DNA of 64,000 nt. Origin: JALYNX01 sp963746905 (lineage in GTDB: Bacteria > Actinomycetota > Acidimicrobiia > Spongiisociales > ZC4RG35). The DNA lies in contig CAVVCY010000003.1 in NCBI GenBank assembly GCA_963746905.1, positions 372,001 to 436,000 of the forward strand, read 5' to 3'. Positions 7,712-16,079 of the stretch are shown piece by piece (position 1 is the stretch's first letter; each line of letters begins with the position of its first letter). Below the pieces are notes generated by a model. That model did not search any database. It was not told where the DNA came from and was given only the letters and a program-made list of their open reading frames with translations. Made by a program: the position numbers and the translations under genes.

Positions 7712-8878
7712 TCAGCGAGCGAACACCCAGTGCTCGACGTTGATGCGGCCGATCCGGAAGCCGGCCTCGCACAGGGCCAGATACAGCTCCCACATCCGTC
7801 GGAACCTCTCGTCGAGGCCTTCTCTAGTCGAGAGCTCGGGCCAGGCCGCTTGAAAACGCAGACGCCAGGTGGCAAGCGTGCGGGCGTAGTCGAGCCCAAA
7901 CGTCTCGATCTTCTCGACGTCGAGGTCGGCGTCGGCAGCCAACCGCCGCAGCACCTTGGGCGCGGGGATCTGGCCGCCCGGGAAGATGTATTGCTGTATG
8001 AAGTCCGCCTGGGAGCGGTAGCGCTCCCACTCGGAGTCGTCGATGGTGATGATCTGCATCGCAGCCTTCGATCCCGGGCCGAGACTGCGTGAGATACTGG
8101 CGAACAGAGCCGGCCAGTGGGTCTCGTCGACGGACTCGATCATCTCTATCGAGACGATGGCGTCGAACTCCCCCTCCACGTCGCGAAAGTCTTGGACCCG
8201 AATTTCGACGCGATCTGAGAGCCCGCGCTCGGCGATGCGCTTCCTGGCGTATTCGGCTTGCTCGGTGGAAAGGGTGATGCCAACCACGCGGCAGCCTCTT
8301 TCCGACGCCGCGTACTCGGCGAAGCCACCCCATCCACAACCGATCTCCAGAACACGCATCCCCGGCCTGATCCCGGCCTGATCAGCGATCGTGTGATATT
8401 TGTGTCTCTGCGCCTCATCGAGCGACTGGTCGGGGCGCTGGAATCGAGCCGAGGAGTAGGTCATGGTCTCGTCCAGCCAGTGCTCGTAGAAGTCGTTGCC
8501 CAGGTTGTAGTGGTCGTTCATGGTCCGGACCCGTGGGTGTCTGCGGCTCGGGCGTATCCGCTGCCACATCTTGCGTAGGGGACGGGTGGCCCTGGCGACA
8601 CGGTGCTCGAACCACGCACTTTGGTTGGCGGCTCCCCATTCGACGAGGGCCGGGAGATCTGGTGTCTCGATGCGCCCGTCCATATGTGCTTCGGCGAAGC
8701 CAGTGACACCGGAGCGAGCAATGTCGATCATCGCCGAATTGCTTGCGATGGTCAGCTCCGCTGATGGCGATCCGGCCCCGATGTGTCGGATCTCGCCATC
8801 AGGCAGAGTCAGCGTCAGGCGACCGGTGCGCGCGAGACGGGAGAGGATCCAGGTCCCGATGCGGACGGAGAAGCTCAC
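7712..8878 (-). CDS. Cyclopropane-fatty-acid synthase family methyltransferase
   Basis: SAM-dependent methyltransferase acting on unsaturated phospholipid acyl chains (cyclopropane, methyl-branched or furan-precursor products). Of 388 residues, about 120-145 hold the family motif DHYNLGNDFYEHWLDETMTYSS, and 176-190 the SAM site VLEIGCGWGGFAEYA; a C-terminal helical part contains QYIFPGGQ. Its ATG overlaps the DUF1365 stop codon in an ATGA, so it is translationally coupled to that gene and to the FAD oxidoreductase before it. This trio, with an ECF sigma factor next door, is like the lipid genes controlled by RpoE-ChrR in Rhodobacter during singlet-oxygen stress. Exact product cannot be decided from sequence. 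Confidence 0.88.
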   Translation of the reverse strand: MSFSVRIGTWILSRLARTGRLTLTLPDGEIRHIGAGSPSAELTIASNSAMIDIARSGVTGFAEAHMDGRIETPDLPALVEWGAANQSAWFEHRVARATRPLRKMWQRIRPSRRHPRVRTMNDHYNLGNDFYEHWLDETMTYSSARFQRPDQSLDEAQRHKYHTIADQAGIRPGMRVLEIGCGWGGFAEYAASERGCRVVGITLSTEQAEYARKRIAERGLSDRVEIRVQDFRDVEGEFDAIVSIEMIESVDETHWPALFASISRSLGPGSKAAMQIITIDDSEWERYRSQADFIQQYIFPGGQIPAPKVLRRLAADADLDVEKIETFGLDYARTLATWRLRFQAAWPELSTREGLDERFRRMWELYLALCEAGFRIGRINVEHWVFAR

Positions 8879-9660
8879 GCCGACAGACCCACGTTGCCAA
8901 TGATGGTCACGTCAGGGAGCGATGGCGCCGGCGGCTTCTGGTAGGTGGCGCCCTTCAGCCAGAGGCGGAGGGCCTGCCAGTGGATGCCCGCGATGACATG
9001 CAGCGTCACGAAGGGGTGGGCCAGGAAAAGCTTCAAGAGGTTGGAGTCGGTGATCGGGAGCCGCGTCAGGCGAAGGCTGGCCCGAAACAGCTTTCCGTCG
9101 CGGTTGGTGAGTTCGATCGCAAGCGCCAGATGACTATCGGGCCGGTTCATGCTGAAGTGATAAGTCTGATCCATGCTGTTGAACGGCGAGACATGGAGTC
9201 TCTTCTCGACGTCATGGCGCAGGTCGGCAGGGTCGTCGATAGGAACCACGTAGACATGTCGGCCTCCAAAGGTGTTCCTCACTTCGTGTAGCACCGCTCG
9301 GAGCTCGCCATCCGGACCGAAGCAATACCACAGGCTGATTGGGTTGAACACGTAGCCCAGCACCCGAGGAAAGGTGAGAAGGGTTACCCGTCCTCCGTCG
9401 AGTTCGACCCCGGCGAGGGCGAGGGTGGACTCCACCATGGGTCTGAGATCTTCGACTCGTTCCACGCCGTGGTCAGCCGGGTCGAACCCATAGAGGTTGA
9501 AGCGTCCGATCGAGAAGAGCTTCAACTCACCCGCGAGTGCCTCGAGCTCGCCCAGATCGAACATCGCGTAATAGACCCTGTATTCGAAGTCGTGGTGGAA
9601 AGGGCGGAGGCGAGTGTGTCTGACCCTGCCTCGATACAACGCCGACCGGTGTCTGCTCAT
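8875..9660 (-). CDS. DUF1365 family protein
   Basis: Cytoplasmic protein of 261 residues in the DUF1365 family, whose biochemical role is not settled but which regularly sits between an FAD-dependent oxidoreductase and a cyclopropane-type methyltransferase. Recognisable stretches are LYRGRVRHTRLRPFHHDFEY near the start, FNPISLWYCF in the middle and MDQTYHFSMNRP later. The start at 9660 forms an ATGA overlap with the preceding gene's stop; a longer upstream frame to 9810 would overlap that gene by 150 bases and is rejected. Inferred to take part in the same acyl-chain modification. Confidence 0.85.
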   Translation of the reverse strand: MSRHRSALYRGRVRHTRLRPFHHDFEYRVYYAMFDLGELEALAGELKLFSIGRFNLYGFDPADHGVERVEDLRPMVESTLALAGVELDGGRVTLLTFPRVLGYVFNPISLWYCFGPDGELRAVLHEVRNTFGGRHVYVVPIDDPADLRHDVEKRLHVSPFNSMDQTYHFSMNRPDSHLALAIELTNRDGKLFRASLRLTRLPITDSNLLKLFLAHPFVTLHVIAGIHWQALRLWLKGATYQKPPAPSLPDVTIIGNVGLSA

Positions 9661-10961
9661 GCCGCTTCTTCCACGTCCACAGCCGCCGAGCTGACCTGGT
9701 CGAAAGTGCCGTGCCATGGTGCGGGGCAACCAAGCGCTGCAGCAACGTTCAGCCCGGACTGAAGACCGTCCTCGTGGAAGCCGTAGCCCAGATAGGCCCC
9801 GGCGAACCACGTGTTGTTGCGGCCCTGGATCCCAGCAAGCGCCCTCTGGGCCCTCAACGCATCGATATCGAACTGGGGATGGGCATATCGGAAGGTGCCA
9901 TGGGTCAAGACCGGGTCCGGGTCGCGCAGGGGGTTGAGCGAGAGAAAGAGCGGCATGTCGGTCTTCAGGCTCTGCAGACGGTTCATCCAGTAGGTGACCG
10001 AGGCTGGTCCCACCATCGGCTCGCTCTGAGACGTCATCGCGTTCCAGCTCGACCAGACCCGTCGATTGCCGGGCATGAGTCGAGGATCGCTGTGGAGGAC
10101 AGCGAGATTGGGCTGGTAACGGATCGCGCCTAGCGCCGAGCGCTCCCTTCGAGTCGCATCCTCGCCGAGTATCTGGAGGGCCTGATCGGAGTGTGTGGCC
10201 AGGACCACCTGGTCGAACGTCTTGCGCTCGCCCCTCGACTCAACGATGACCCTGTCCCCGGCGCGGGTGACCTTCGTGACCGCGGACTTCAATCTGACGT
10301 CATCCGCGAACCCGGTGCTGAGTTGTCTCAGGTACTCCCGGCTACCTCCCGTCACCGTTCTCCACCGCGGTCGACCGGCGATTTCGATCAAACCGTGGTT
10401 GTGGAGGAATCTGAGGATCGGCACGGCTGGGAACTGGCCGATCTCATCGAAGCTCGTCGACCAGATAGCCCCGGTCATCGGGTACAGGTAGTCGCTCAAG
10501 AACCCGGTGGAGTAGCCGTTCCGTCTCAAGAGCTCGTCGATGGTCTCGTCACCCCGAGCGATGAGCCGCGCCCCGGTTCGACGGAATCGGTCGATGTCGA
10601 GAAGCATCCTCGTGAACCGCGTCTTCAGGAGATTGCGCGGGGCGGCCAGCGCACCGGCCAAGCTGGCCGCATACTCGAGCCCATGGTCGACCGAAAACGC
10701 AAATGACATGTCACTCGCCTGAGTGGGGACGTTCAATGTCTGGAAGAGGCGGGTCAGATTTGGATAGGTCACCTCGTTGTAGACGATGAAACCCGTGTCG
10801 ACCGGGACCGGCCCCTGTGGTGTGTCCACTTCAACGGTATTGGAATGCCCGCCAATCCTGTCGGCGGACTCGTAGACGGTCAGACTGTGCTCGGCCGACA
10901 AAGCCCAGGCTGCTCCGAGCCCGGATATGCCGGTACCGACGATGGCGATCTCTATTCCCAT
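9657..10961 (-). CDS. FAD-dependent oxidoreductase (amine oxidase/desaturase fold)
   Basis: Flavoprotein of 434 residues, first gene of the FAD-DUF1365-methyltransferase operon. The N-terminus has the dinucleotide site GTGISGLGAAW (residues 9-19) followed by YESADRIGGHSNTV, and the C-terminal FAD contact WFAGAYLGYGFHEDGLQSG. These are features of the amine-oxidase/phytoene-desaturase superfamily. In operons of this type the enzyme probably introduces unsaturation or oxidises methylated acyl chains; this is inference from context. The gene is divergent from an ECF sigma factor across 156 bases, which suggests a shared control region. Confidence 0.87.
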   Translation of the reverse strand: MGIEIAIVGTGISGLGAAWALSAEHSLTVYESADRIGGHSNTVEVDTPQGPVPVDTGFIVYNEVTYPNLTRLFQTLNVPTQASDMSFAFSVDHGLEYAASLAGALAAPRNLLKTRFTRMLLDIDRFRRTGARLIARGDETIDELLRRNGYSTGFLSDYLYPMTGAIWSTSFDEIGQFPAVPILRFLHNHGLIEIAGRPRWRTVTGGSREYLRQLSTGFADDVRLKSAVTKVTRAGDRVIVESRGERKTFDQVVLATHSDQALQILGEDATRRERSALGAIRYQPNLAVLHSDPRLMPGNRRVWSSWNAMTSQSEPMVGPASVTYWMNRLQSLKTDMPLFLSLNPLRDPDPVLTHGTFRYAHPQFDIDALRAQRALAGIQGRNNTWFAGAYLGYGFHEDGLQSGLNVAAALGCPAPWHGTFDQVSSAAVDVEEAA

Positions 10962-11117
10962 GCTCTAGGTTCGGAGCCGGGGCCGTCGCCGGATTTCGTG
11001 AGTTGGGAATCGCCCGGAGACAGCTCAACACTTGGAGGGTGGGCGCTGACCACCAAACGAGTGTTCGCGGCTCCAATACCATCAGTGACCAATGCAAGCC
11101 GTCCGACGTCATTTCTC
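10962..11117. promoter_or_regulatory. Divergent control region between FAD gene and ECF sigma gene
   Basis: 156 bases between two divergent genes must hold both promoters. I see no clear sigma-70 boxes and no certain ECF consensus. The stretch 11061-11095 contains the loose repeat CCAAACGAG / CCAATACC. A binding site for the cobalamin sensor is not evident, and that protein lacks a DNA-binding domain. Confidence 0.4.
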
Positions 11118-11657
11118 ATGGTGACGCCCGACGCCGAACTGGCTGCCCGGGTGGTCGAACGTGACCGGTCGGCCATCGAGACGATGTTCAACGAGTTCGG
11201 CGGGGCGATCAAGACGCTGGCGATGCGGGTACTTCGTGACGAGACGCTGGCCGAGGATGTCGTCCAGGACACGTTCCTCGGCTACTGGAACTCGCCTGAA
11301 AGGTTCAACGCCGAGCTTGGCTCTTTGCGCACCTTTCTGCTGACCATCGCCCACCGCAGGGCAGTGGACATCGTGCGATCAGAAGTGGCGAGGTCCCGCC
11401 GTGAAGAGAGACCCCCCGACCCCGACTACTACGACGTTGCCGAACAAGTGTGGTCGCGGGATCTCTCCGAGACTGTGCGACGAGCCCTCGACGACCTCCC
11501 CGACGGCGAGCGCGAAGCTATTGCCCTCGCCTATCTGGGAGGGCTCAGCTATGTCGAGGTCGCCAAGCGACTCGGCCAACCGGAAGGTACCGTGAAGAGC
11601 CGGATCCGAAGCGGTATGAAGAAATTGGCGGTCTCGCTGGCGGAGGTGTCGACATGA
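11118..11657 (+). CDS. ECF RNA polymerase sigma factor
   Basis: Extracytoplasmic-function sigma factor of 179 residues. Region 2 (about 15-85) carries DETLAEDVVQDTFLGYWNSP and the -10-recognising helix SLRTFLLTIAHRRAVDIVRS; region 4 (125-175) carries LPDGEREAIALAYLGGLSYVEVA with KRLGQPEGTVKSRIRSGMKKL, the -35-binding helix-turn-helix. The start at 11118 is set by the family N-terminus; a long in-frame extension to 10845 overlaps the divergent gene and is rejected. Downstream, a 14-codon frame overlapping its stop looks like the start of a lost anti-sigma gene. Inferred targets are the flanking lipid-modification genes. Confidence 0.9.
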   Translation: MVTPDAELAARVVERDRSAIETMFNEFGGAIKTLAMRVLRDETLAEDVVQDTFLGYWNSPERFNAELGSLRTFLLTIAHRRAVDIVRSEVARSRREERPPDPDYYDVAEQVWSRDLSETVRRALDDLPDGEREAIALAYLGGLSYVEVAKRLGQPEGTVKSRIRSGMKKLAVSLAEVST

Positions 11658-11698
11658 GCTCGCATGCCCCGACACCTGAGATCTCGGTCGTCTTGTGA
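11654..11698 (+). pseudogene. Stub resembling the N-terminus of an anti-sigma factor
   Basis: A 14-codon frame (MSSHAPTPEISVVL) starts in an ATGA overlap with the sigma stop codon, exactly where a zinc-finger anti-sigma gene normally begins. Its first ten residues look like the start of such proteins, which then continue with a conserved leucine-rich helix; here a TGA ends it, and the next convergent gene begins 10 bases later. It is either a remnant after deletion or a chance frame. No zinc-binding HxxxCxxC follows in any frame. Confidence 0.4.
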
Positions 11699-11708
11699 CA
11701 ACCGAAGG

Positions 11709-12629
11709 TCAGCTCACCATGACGTCGCTGCCGGTCAGGGCGACCAAGGCATCCCAAAGCCGAGTTCGGTCGTCTGGTGTCTCCTTGGTGGAATCCATCA
11801 GGTGCGTCGGTGCGATGCGCCGGTCGAACCAGAAGTGGCCGGTGCCGGCTGCTGCCTCATGAGCGGTGGCGAGCCAGGCGATGGTATCAGCCCCCTGCCG
11901 CGGCGTCCTCAGGAGCGGCTTCATCACCTTGTCGAATGTAGGCATCGACTGGGCGACTCCGGCGGTCGCCGCCCAGCCCGGGTGCATCGAGTGGAAAACG
12001 AGTCTTGGATCCGGAAAGCGCTCGGCCCACATCTCGGTCAGAATCACTTGACCCCTCTTCGAGCGTGCGTAGGCCGCGGTCCCTCTGTATTCCTTCTCCG
12101 AAAACTGGAGATCGTCAGGATCGATCCGCTCTGAGTACATCCCCCCCGAACTGACGTTGATCACGCGGGCAGGGGCGGATTCGAGGAGTCTCGGGGTTAA
12201 GAGGTTGGTGAGCAGGAAATGGCCGGCGAGGTTGGTCGCCAGCGTCTTCTCCATTCCCTCGCTCGTCAGTTCCCGCTCGGGAAGCAGGACACCCACGTTG
12301 TTCACCAGGACGTCGATACGTGGTTCCGCTCTCGAGATGCGCTCGCCGACATCCCGGACTTCGGCCATGAGACTCAAATCCGCCACCTCTATCGAAGCCG
12401 TGCCATCCACGGTGTCCCGGGCCTCCCGGAGCTTCCCCTCGTTCCTCCCCACCATGATCACCTGGGCGCCCAGCGCTCCGAGTTGCCGACTCGTCTCCAG
12501 ACCCAGCCCGGCATTGGCTCCGGTGACGACCACGGTCTTGCCAGTCATGTCGGCGGCGATTGGGTCGAAATCCCGGGCGTGGAGGAGAAAACCGAGATTG
12601 GTGAACGATGCGATGCGGAGCTTGCTCAT
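11709..12629 (-). CDS. Short-chain dehydrogenase/reductase
   Basis: NAD(P)-dependent oxidoreductase of 306 residues, retinol-dehydrogenase/DHRS-like branch. The cofactor site TGANAGLG lies at about 36-43, NNVG at 109-112, and the catalytic Ser (NVSSGGMY), Tyr and Lys (YARSK) are intact. A 28-residue N-terminal extension precedes the Rossmann fold. Its ATG overlaps the stop of the SRPBCC gene in ATGA. SDR and SRPBCC genes often accompany the FAD-DUF1365-methyltransferase trio, so it may act on the same lipid or on a retinoid or isoprenoid substrate; substrate unknown. Confidence 0.87.
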   Translation of the reverse strand: MSKLRIASFTNLGFLLHARDFDPIAADMTGKTVVVTGANAGLGLETSRQLGALGAQVIMVGRNEGKLREARDTVDGTASIEVADLSLMAEVRDVGERISRAEPRIDVLVNNVGVLLPERELTSEGMEKTLATNLAGHFLLTNLLTPRLLESAPARVINVSSGGMYSERIDPDDLQFSEKEYRGTAAYARSKRGQVILTEMWAERFPDPRLVFHSMHPGWAATAGVAQSMPTFDKVMKPLLRTPRQGADTIAWLATAHEAAAGTGHFWFDRRIAPTHLMDSTKETPDDRTRLWDALVALTGSDVMVS

Positions 12630-13102
12630 CCGTCGAGTGACTTCGCCAGCCCATCGAGTGCGGCTCTGCCGACCTTGTCGAGCCTCGCCCGCAGCAGGGG
12701 GCCGAGGAATCTGTAGAAGTTCCGGAAGCTGAGATCCGCGGTGTAGTCGATGACAGTCATCTTGTCGTGAGATGCGAAACGAATCTCATCCGTTGCGTGC
12801 AGTTTCTCGCCGCTGCCAACGAGGACGACTCTGCGATAGGGCTCATAGACCGCTATCTCGTAGATCATCTGGGTTATGCCCGAGCCGAACTTGACTTCCA
12901 AGTCGAAACGGGTCCCTACCCCTACTGGCCCGCTGGTGATCTTCCTCGAGCTCACCACCCCGGGATCCCAATCCTGGATGTTGGAGAAGTCGGCGGTATA
13001 GGCGAAAGCCTCGTCCTGTGGCCTGGCGACCCACCGTTGCTCGATCAGCCGGGTTGCCGATCCGGCCGTTGTGTTGTCGTTGATCAGCTGACTCATGCCC
13101 AC
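12626..13102 (-). CDS. SRPBCC (polyketide cyclase/START-like) family protein
   Basis: Small protein of 158 residues with the helix-grip fold: RLIEQRWVARPQDEAFAYTA begins the first strand, DWDPGVV and GVGTRFDLEV follow, and a long C-terminal helix (about 128-157) closes the pocket. Such proteins bind hydrophobic ligands. It forms a two-gene operon with the SDR gene (ATGA overlap). GTG at 13102 and ATG at 13096 are both possible starts; neither has a strong ribosome site. Function inferred only from association with the lipid cluster. Confidence 0.8.
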   Translation of the reverse strand: MGMSQLINDNTTAGSATRLIEQRWVARPQDEAFAYTADFSNIQDWDPGVVSSRKITSGPVGVGTRFDLEVKFGSGITQMIYEIAVYEPYRRVVLVGSGEKLHATDEIRFASHDKMTVIDYTADLSFRNFYRFLGPLLRARLDKVGRAALDGLAKSLDG

Positions 13103-13132
13103 TATTCGTGGCCCACGTCGATCCCGGATGAG

Positions 13133-14827
13133 TCAACCGTTCGCGTCCACCTCGTGATCGTTGACCGCCTCGCCGATCGTGGGGAAGAAGTTCGGCTCCC
13201 CGATCCTGTCGTAGAGGCCGTAAGCCTTGAGACGGTCCTTCACCGGGCCCTTTAGCCCAGCAAATGCGAACGACAGGCCTCGCTGATCGAGATCGTCGAG
13301 CAAACCCTCCAGCACTTCCGCTCCCGTGGTGTCGATATCGGTGATGGCCGCACCGGCCACCAGGACACGGTCGATCGGCCGCGACGCCGCCTCCAGCAGA
13401 TCATGAAGCAGACGGCCAAAGGTCGGCGCATTGGCGAAGAAGAGTGGTGAGTCGAATCGAAGGATCAGCAACCCCGGGATCGTCATTCCCTCAGGGTGAC
13501 GCTCCCGATCGTGATATCCCTTCAGCCCGGTCACCCGCACCAACTCGGCGCTGTGGGGGTGCCAGGCCCGTCGTATGAAGTTGGCCAGGGAGAGGGCAAT
13601 GGCGATCAGGATCCCTTCCAGCACTCCGATGAGGACCACGCCGAGGAAGGAACCAAGGGCAAGCAGGAATTCGGAGCGCCGGACCGACCACAGCCAGCTG
13701 AACGCGGTTCCGTCAAAAATGACGAAGGAGGCCGAGATGACGATGGCCGCAAGAGTCGCCGATGGCAGATTGGCGAGCAGGCCGGGTGCCCACACCAGCA
13801 TGGCGAGCACGCCAACGGCGGCCACCACGCCCGTGAGCTGCGTTCTCGAGCCGACGGAGACCGCCACCGCAGTCCTCGATGAGCTGGCACTGGTCGGGAA
13901 CCCTTGGATCAGACCAGAGAAGATGTTGGCTGCCCCGAGCGCTTTGGCCTCCGAGTTGGGTGTCGAGCGGCCGCCCGACCGGAGCGCCATTGCACTGGAA
14001 AGCGCACTGGTATCGGCAAAAGAAATCAGCGCAACCCCGAGGGCGCCAATGGTCAGTGCCTGCAATTGATCGATATCCACTCCCGGGAACGCGAATGTCG
14101 GGGCGCCCTGGGGCAGGGCACCGACCGTCTCCACCACCCCCGCAAGGTCGAAAATGGCCATCCCGGCGAGGGAGCAGATCACCGCGACTAAAACCCCCGG
14201 AGCGCCCGGCCACAGACGTCTTGAAACTTGGATCAAGCCGATGGTGAGAATCGAAAACGCCATCGCGGCGAGGACGACCTCGCCATCCACCACGGCCTTG
14301 ACCGTGGCGACCAAGGTTGAAATGGTTGTCTCGGCGTCTACAGAGAAGCCCAGCGCCTTTGGCAACTGGGAGATGAGGACCACCACTGCGATCCCGTTGA
14401 GATAGCCGATCCGGACCGGCTTGGAGAGAAGCTCGGTGACCACCCCAAGCCGGGCGTATCCGGCGAGGAGACAAATCAGCCCGGTGATGAGGCTGAGAGC
14501 GGAGGCGAGAACTACCGCAGTAGCGGGATCGCCCGCAGCCAACGGAAGGACGATGGCGGCGACGATCGGGGCGAGCGATGAATCCGGACCGAGAACCAGC
14601 ACGCGGTTGGACCCAAACGCGGCGTAGGCGAGGAGCGCAGCCACCGTTGTATACAGGCCGGTTTCCGGCGGGAGGCCGGTCAGTTCGGCATAGGCCATTC
14701 CCTGGGGCACCAGCATCGTCGCCAGCACCACCCCGGCAGTCAGATCACGTGGAAGGTCCTTCTTGCGGTAGGAGCGCGCCAGAACCACCCCGGGGATCCG
14801 GCGCAGGAGCCCGTCGCCTCTTTCCAT
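13133..14827 (-). CDS. SulP family anion transporter with STAS domain
   Basis: Inner-membrane anion carrier (sulfate, bicarbonate or related) of 564 residues. The membrane part (about 25-410) has the SulP signature LPRDLTAGVVLATMLVPQGMAYAEL...PPETGLYT and the conserved PTSASSSRTAV motif. The C-terminal STAS domain (about 440-555) contains LRFDSPLFFANA and VAGAAITDIDTTGAEVL; the usual phosphorylatable Ser of DxSG is Thr. The start at 14827 has GGGAG seven bases upstream; a longer frame to 14920 has no support. No carbonic anhydrase gene lies next to it, so the anion cannot be specified. Confidence 0.9.
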   Translation of the reverse strand: MERGDGLLRRIPGVVLARSYRKKDLPRDLTAGVVLATMLVPQGMAYAELTGLPPETGLYTTVAALLAYAAFGSNRVLVLGPDSSLAPIVAAIVLPLAAGDPATAVVLASALSLITGLICLLAGYARLGVVTELLSKPVRIGYLNGIAVVVLISQLPKALGFSVDAETTISTLVATVKAVVDGEVVLAAMAFSILTIGLIQVSRRLWPGAPGVLVAVICSLAGMAIFDLAGVVETVGALPQGAPTFAFPGVDIDQLQALTIGALGVALISFADTSALSSAMALRSGGRSTPNSEAKALGAANIFSGLIQGFPTSASSSRTAVAVSVGSRTQLTGVVAAVGVLAMLVWAPGLLANLPSATLAAIVISASFVIFDGTAFSWLWSVRRSEFLLALGSFLGVVLIGVLEGILIAIALSLANFIRRAWHPHSAELVRVTGLKGYHDRERHPEGMTIPGLLILRFDSPLFFANAPTFGRLLHDLLEAASRPIDRVLVAGAAITDIDTTGAEVLEGLLDDLDQRGLSFAFAGLKGPVKDRLKAYGLYDRIGEPNFFPTIGEAVNDHEVDANG

Positions 14828-14937
14828 CTTTGCTCCCGGGGAGACTGCTGCTCGAAACGGTAAACGCCCCTCAACCAACTCGCAGCAGGAGGGCCCCACA
14901 CCAGAATCGGACACAAACACTCAGGTGCTCGGCGGTT

Positions 14938-15234
14938 TCAATTCTGGGGAATCGCGCCAAACCCAAGGAGGACCGTCGCCAAAAGCCCGAAGATCGTGGC
15001 CGCGATTACCACGACAGAGTGATCCTTGTATTTCAGCCAGCTCATCAAGCCGGTAACGAGCGAACCAAGAGTGGAGAACGCAGTCACCACCCACAGGGCA
15101 AGACCCCCAACAGTCCGTTGGGCGAACACGTCGCCCAAAGCCTCGGTGTTGTAGGCGACGATCAGCGTCGTCAGCAGAACGACGGCCATGACGAACAACC
15201 AACCCGCCCACTTCCCCAGTTTCGTCCTCGGCAT
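14938..15234 (-). CDS. Small membrane protein
   Basis: 98-residue protein with a basic N-terminus (MPRTKLGKW) and three predicted transmembrane helices (about 8-30, 40-65, 70-92). I do not recognise a family. The ATG at 15234 is favoured by GAAAGGG ten bases upstream; an ATG at 15252 in frame is possible. It lies 110 bases upstream of the SulP gene on the same strand and could be co-transcribed. Confidence 0.6.
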   Translation of the reverse strand: MPRTKLGKWAGWLFVMAVVLLTTLIVAYNTEALGDVFAQRTVGGLALWVVTAFSTLGSLVTGLMSWLKYKDHSVVVIAATIFGLLATVLLGFGAIPQN

Positions 15235-15437
15235 GCTTGAGCCCTTTCCCATCCCACGATGTCAGGAGACCGAGGGAAAGAACCAGAGGCCTAGTGCCCA
15301 TTCGGAGCGAACACCCTCCGGCTGGGGGGTGAATGGATCGGGTAAGTCCTGACTTCCTGGGCGAAGTCCGGGTCGGCCGTACCCGGATTCGCCTTCGCAA
15401 CCCCCGTTGCTCGGTGTAGGTATGTCTGGACAAGAGC

Positions 15438-15477
15438 TCCGGTGACATAGAACTTTCGGAACAGCGATGTCACCGGA
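15438..15477 (+). repeat. Perfect 11-bp inverted repeat upstream of ECF sigma gene
   Basis: TCCGGTGACAT and ATGTCACCGGA are perfectly complementary and separated by 18 bases, 47 bases before the sigma start. It could be an operator for a dimeric regulator or an RNA hairpin. GGAAC at 15458-15462, inside the loop, resembles an ECF -35 element. The rest of 15235-15524 shows nothing I can assign. Confidence 0.6.
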
Positions 15478-15524
15478 CAGCCGTGCCGGACACATAAGGG
15501 TCCAACGAGAGCGAGGCATAGGAG

Positions 15525-16079
15525 TTGAACCGCCCACACGATGCGAGATTTGCTGGCATCTACGACCGTCATCGGTCTGCCGTGTGGCTCTATTGCCGCC
15601 GCCGCGTCGGCGCCGACAAGGCCGATGACGTAATGGGCGAAGTATTCCTCACCGTTTGGCGTCGTATCGACCAAGCCCCATCGGGGTCTGAGGCACTTCC
15701 CTGGCTCTACCGAATCTGCCACTTGACGGTCGCCAACCATTGGAGGGGTGCGGCCCGCAGATGGCGTCTGGACTCGAAGGTCAGCGCCATCAGGGTGACC
15801 CCACCCACTGCGGTCGCCGACCAGGTCGTTGTCCGCGAGGAAGTCCGGGCCGTGGTCCGCCTGCTCGATGAAATGAGAGCAACTGACGCCGAGGTCCTCA
15901 GGTTATCCGCATGGGAAGGGCTCGACATCGCTGAGATCGCAACAGTGCTCGACATCACAAGCGAGGCAGCCAAACAGCGACTCAGTCGCGCCCGGAAACG
16001 GCTCAGCGAAATGTATGACGCCTACGAGAAGAAGCGTCTCATCCGTACCCCCGCTGCTCAGGAAGGAGGTTTGTGGTGA
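15525..16079 (+). CDS. ECF RNA polymerase sigma factor
   Basis: Sigma factor of 184 residues. Region 2 reads FAGIYDRHRSAVWLYCRRRV, KADDVMGEVFLTVWRRI and LPWLYRICHLTVANHWRGAARR; region 4 reads LRLSAWEGLDIAEIATVLDI and TSEAAKQRLSRARKRLSE, the helix-turn-helix. A stop codon lies two codons upstream, so the TTG at 15525 is the only early start, with GCGAGG eight bases before it. Its stop overlaps the following membrane protein start (GTGA), which points to a sigma/anti-sigma pair. A perfect inverted repeat lies upstream. Confidence 0.88.
   Translation: MNRPHDARFAGIYDRHRSAVWLYCRRRVGADKADDVMGEVFLTVWRRIDQAPSGSEALPWLYRICHLTVANHWRGAARRWRLDSKVSAIRVTPPTAVADQVVVREEVRAVVRLLDEMRATDAEVLRLSAWEGLDIAEIATVLDITSEAAKQRLSRARKRLSEMYDAYEKKRLIRTPAAQEGGLW

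Noticed and set aside
10845..11117. N-terminal extension of the ECF sigma factor
   Set aside because: It would overlap the divergent FAD gene, and its sequence is unrelated to sigma factors; region 2 begins after 11118.
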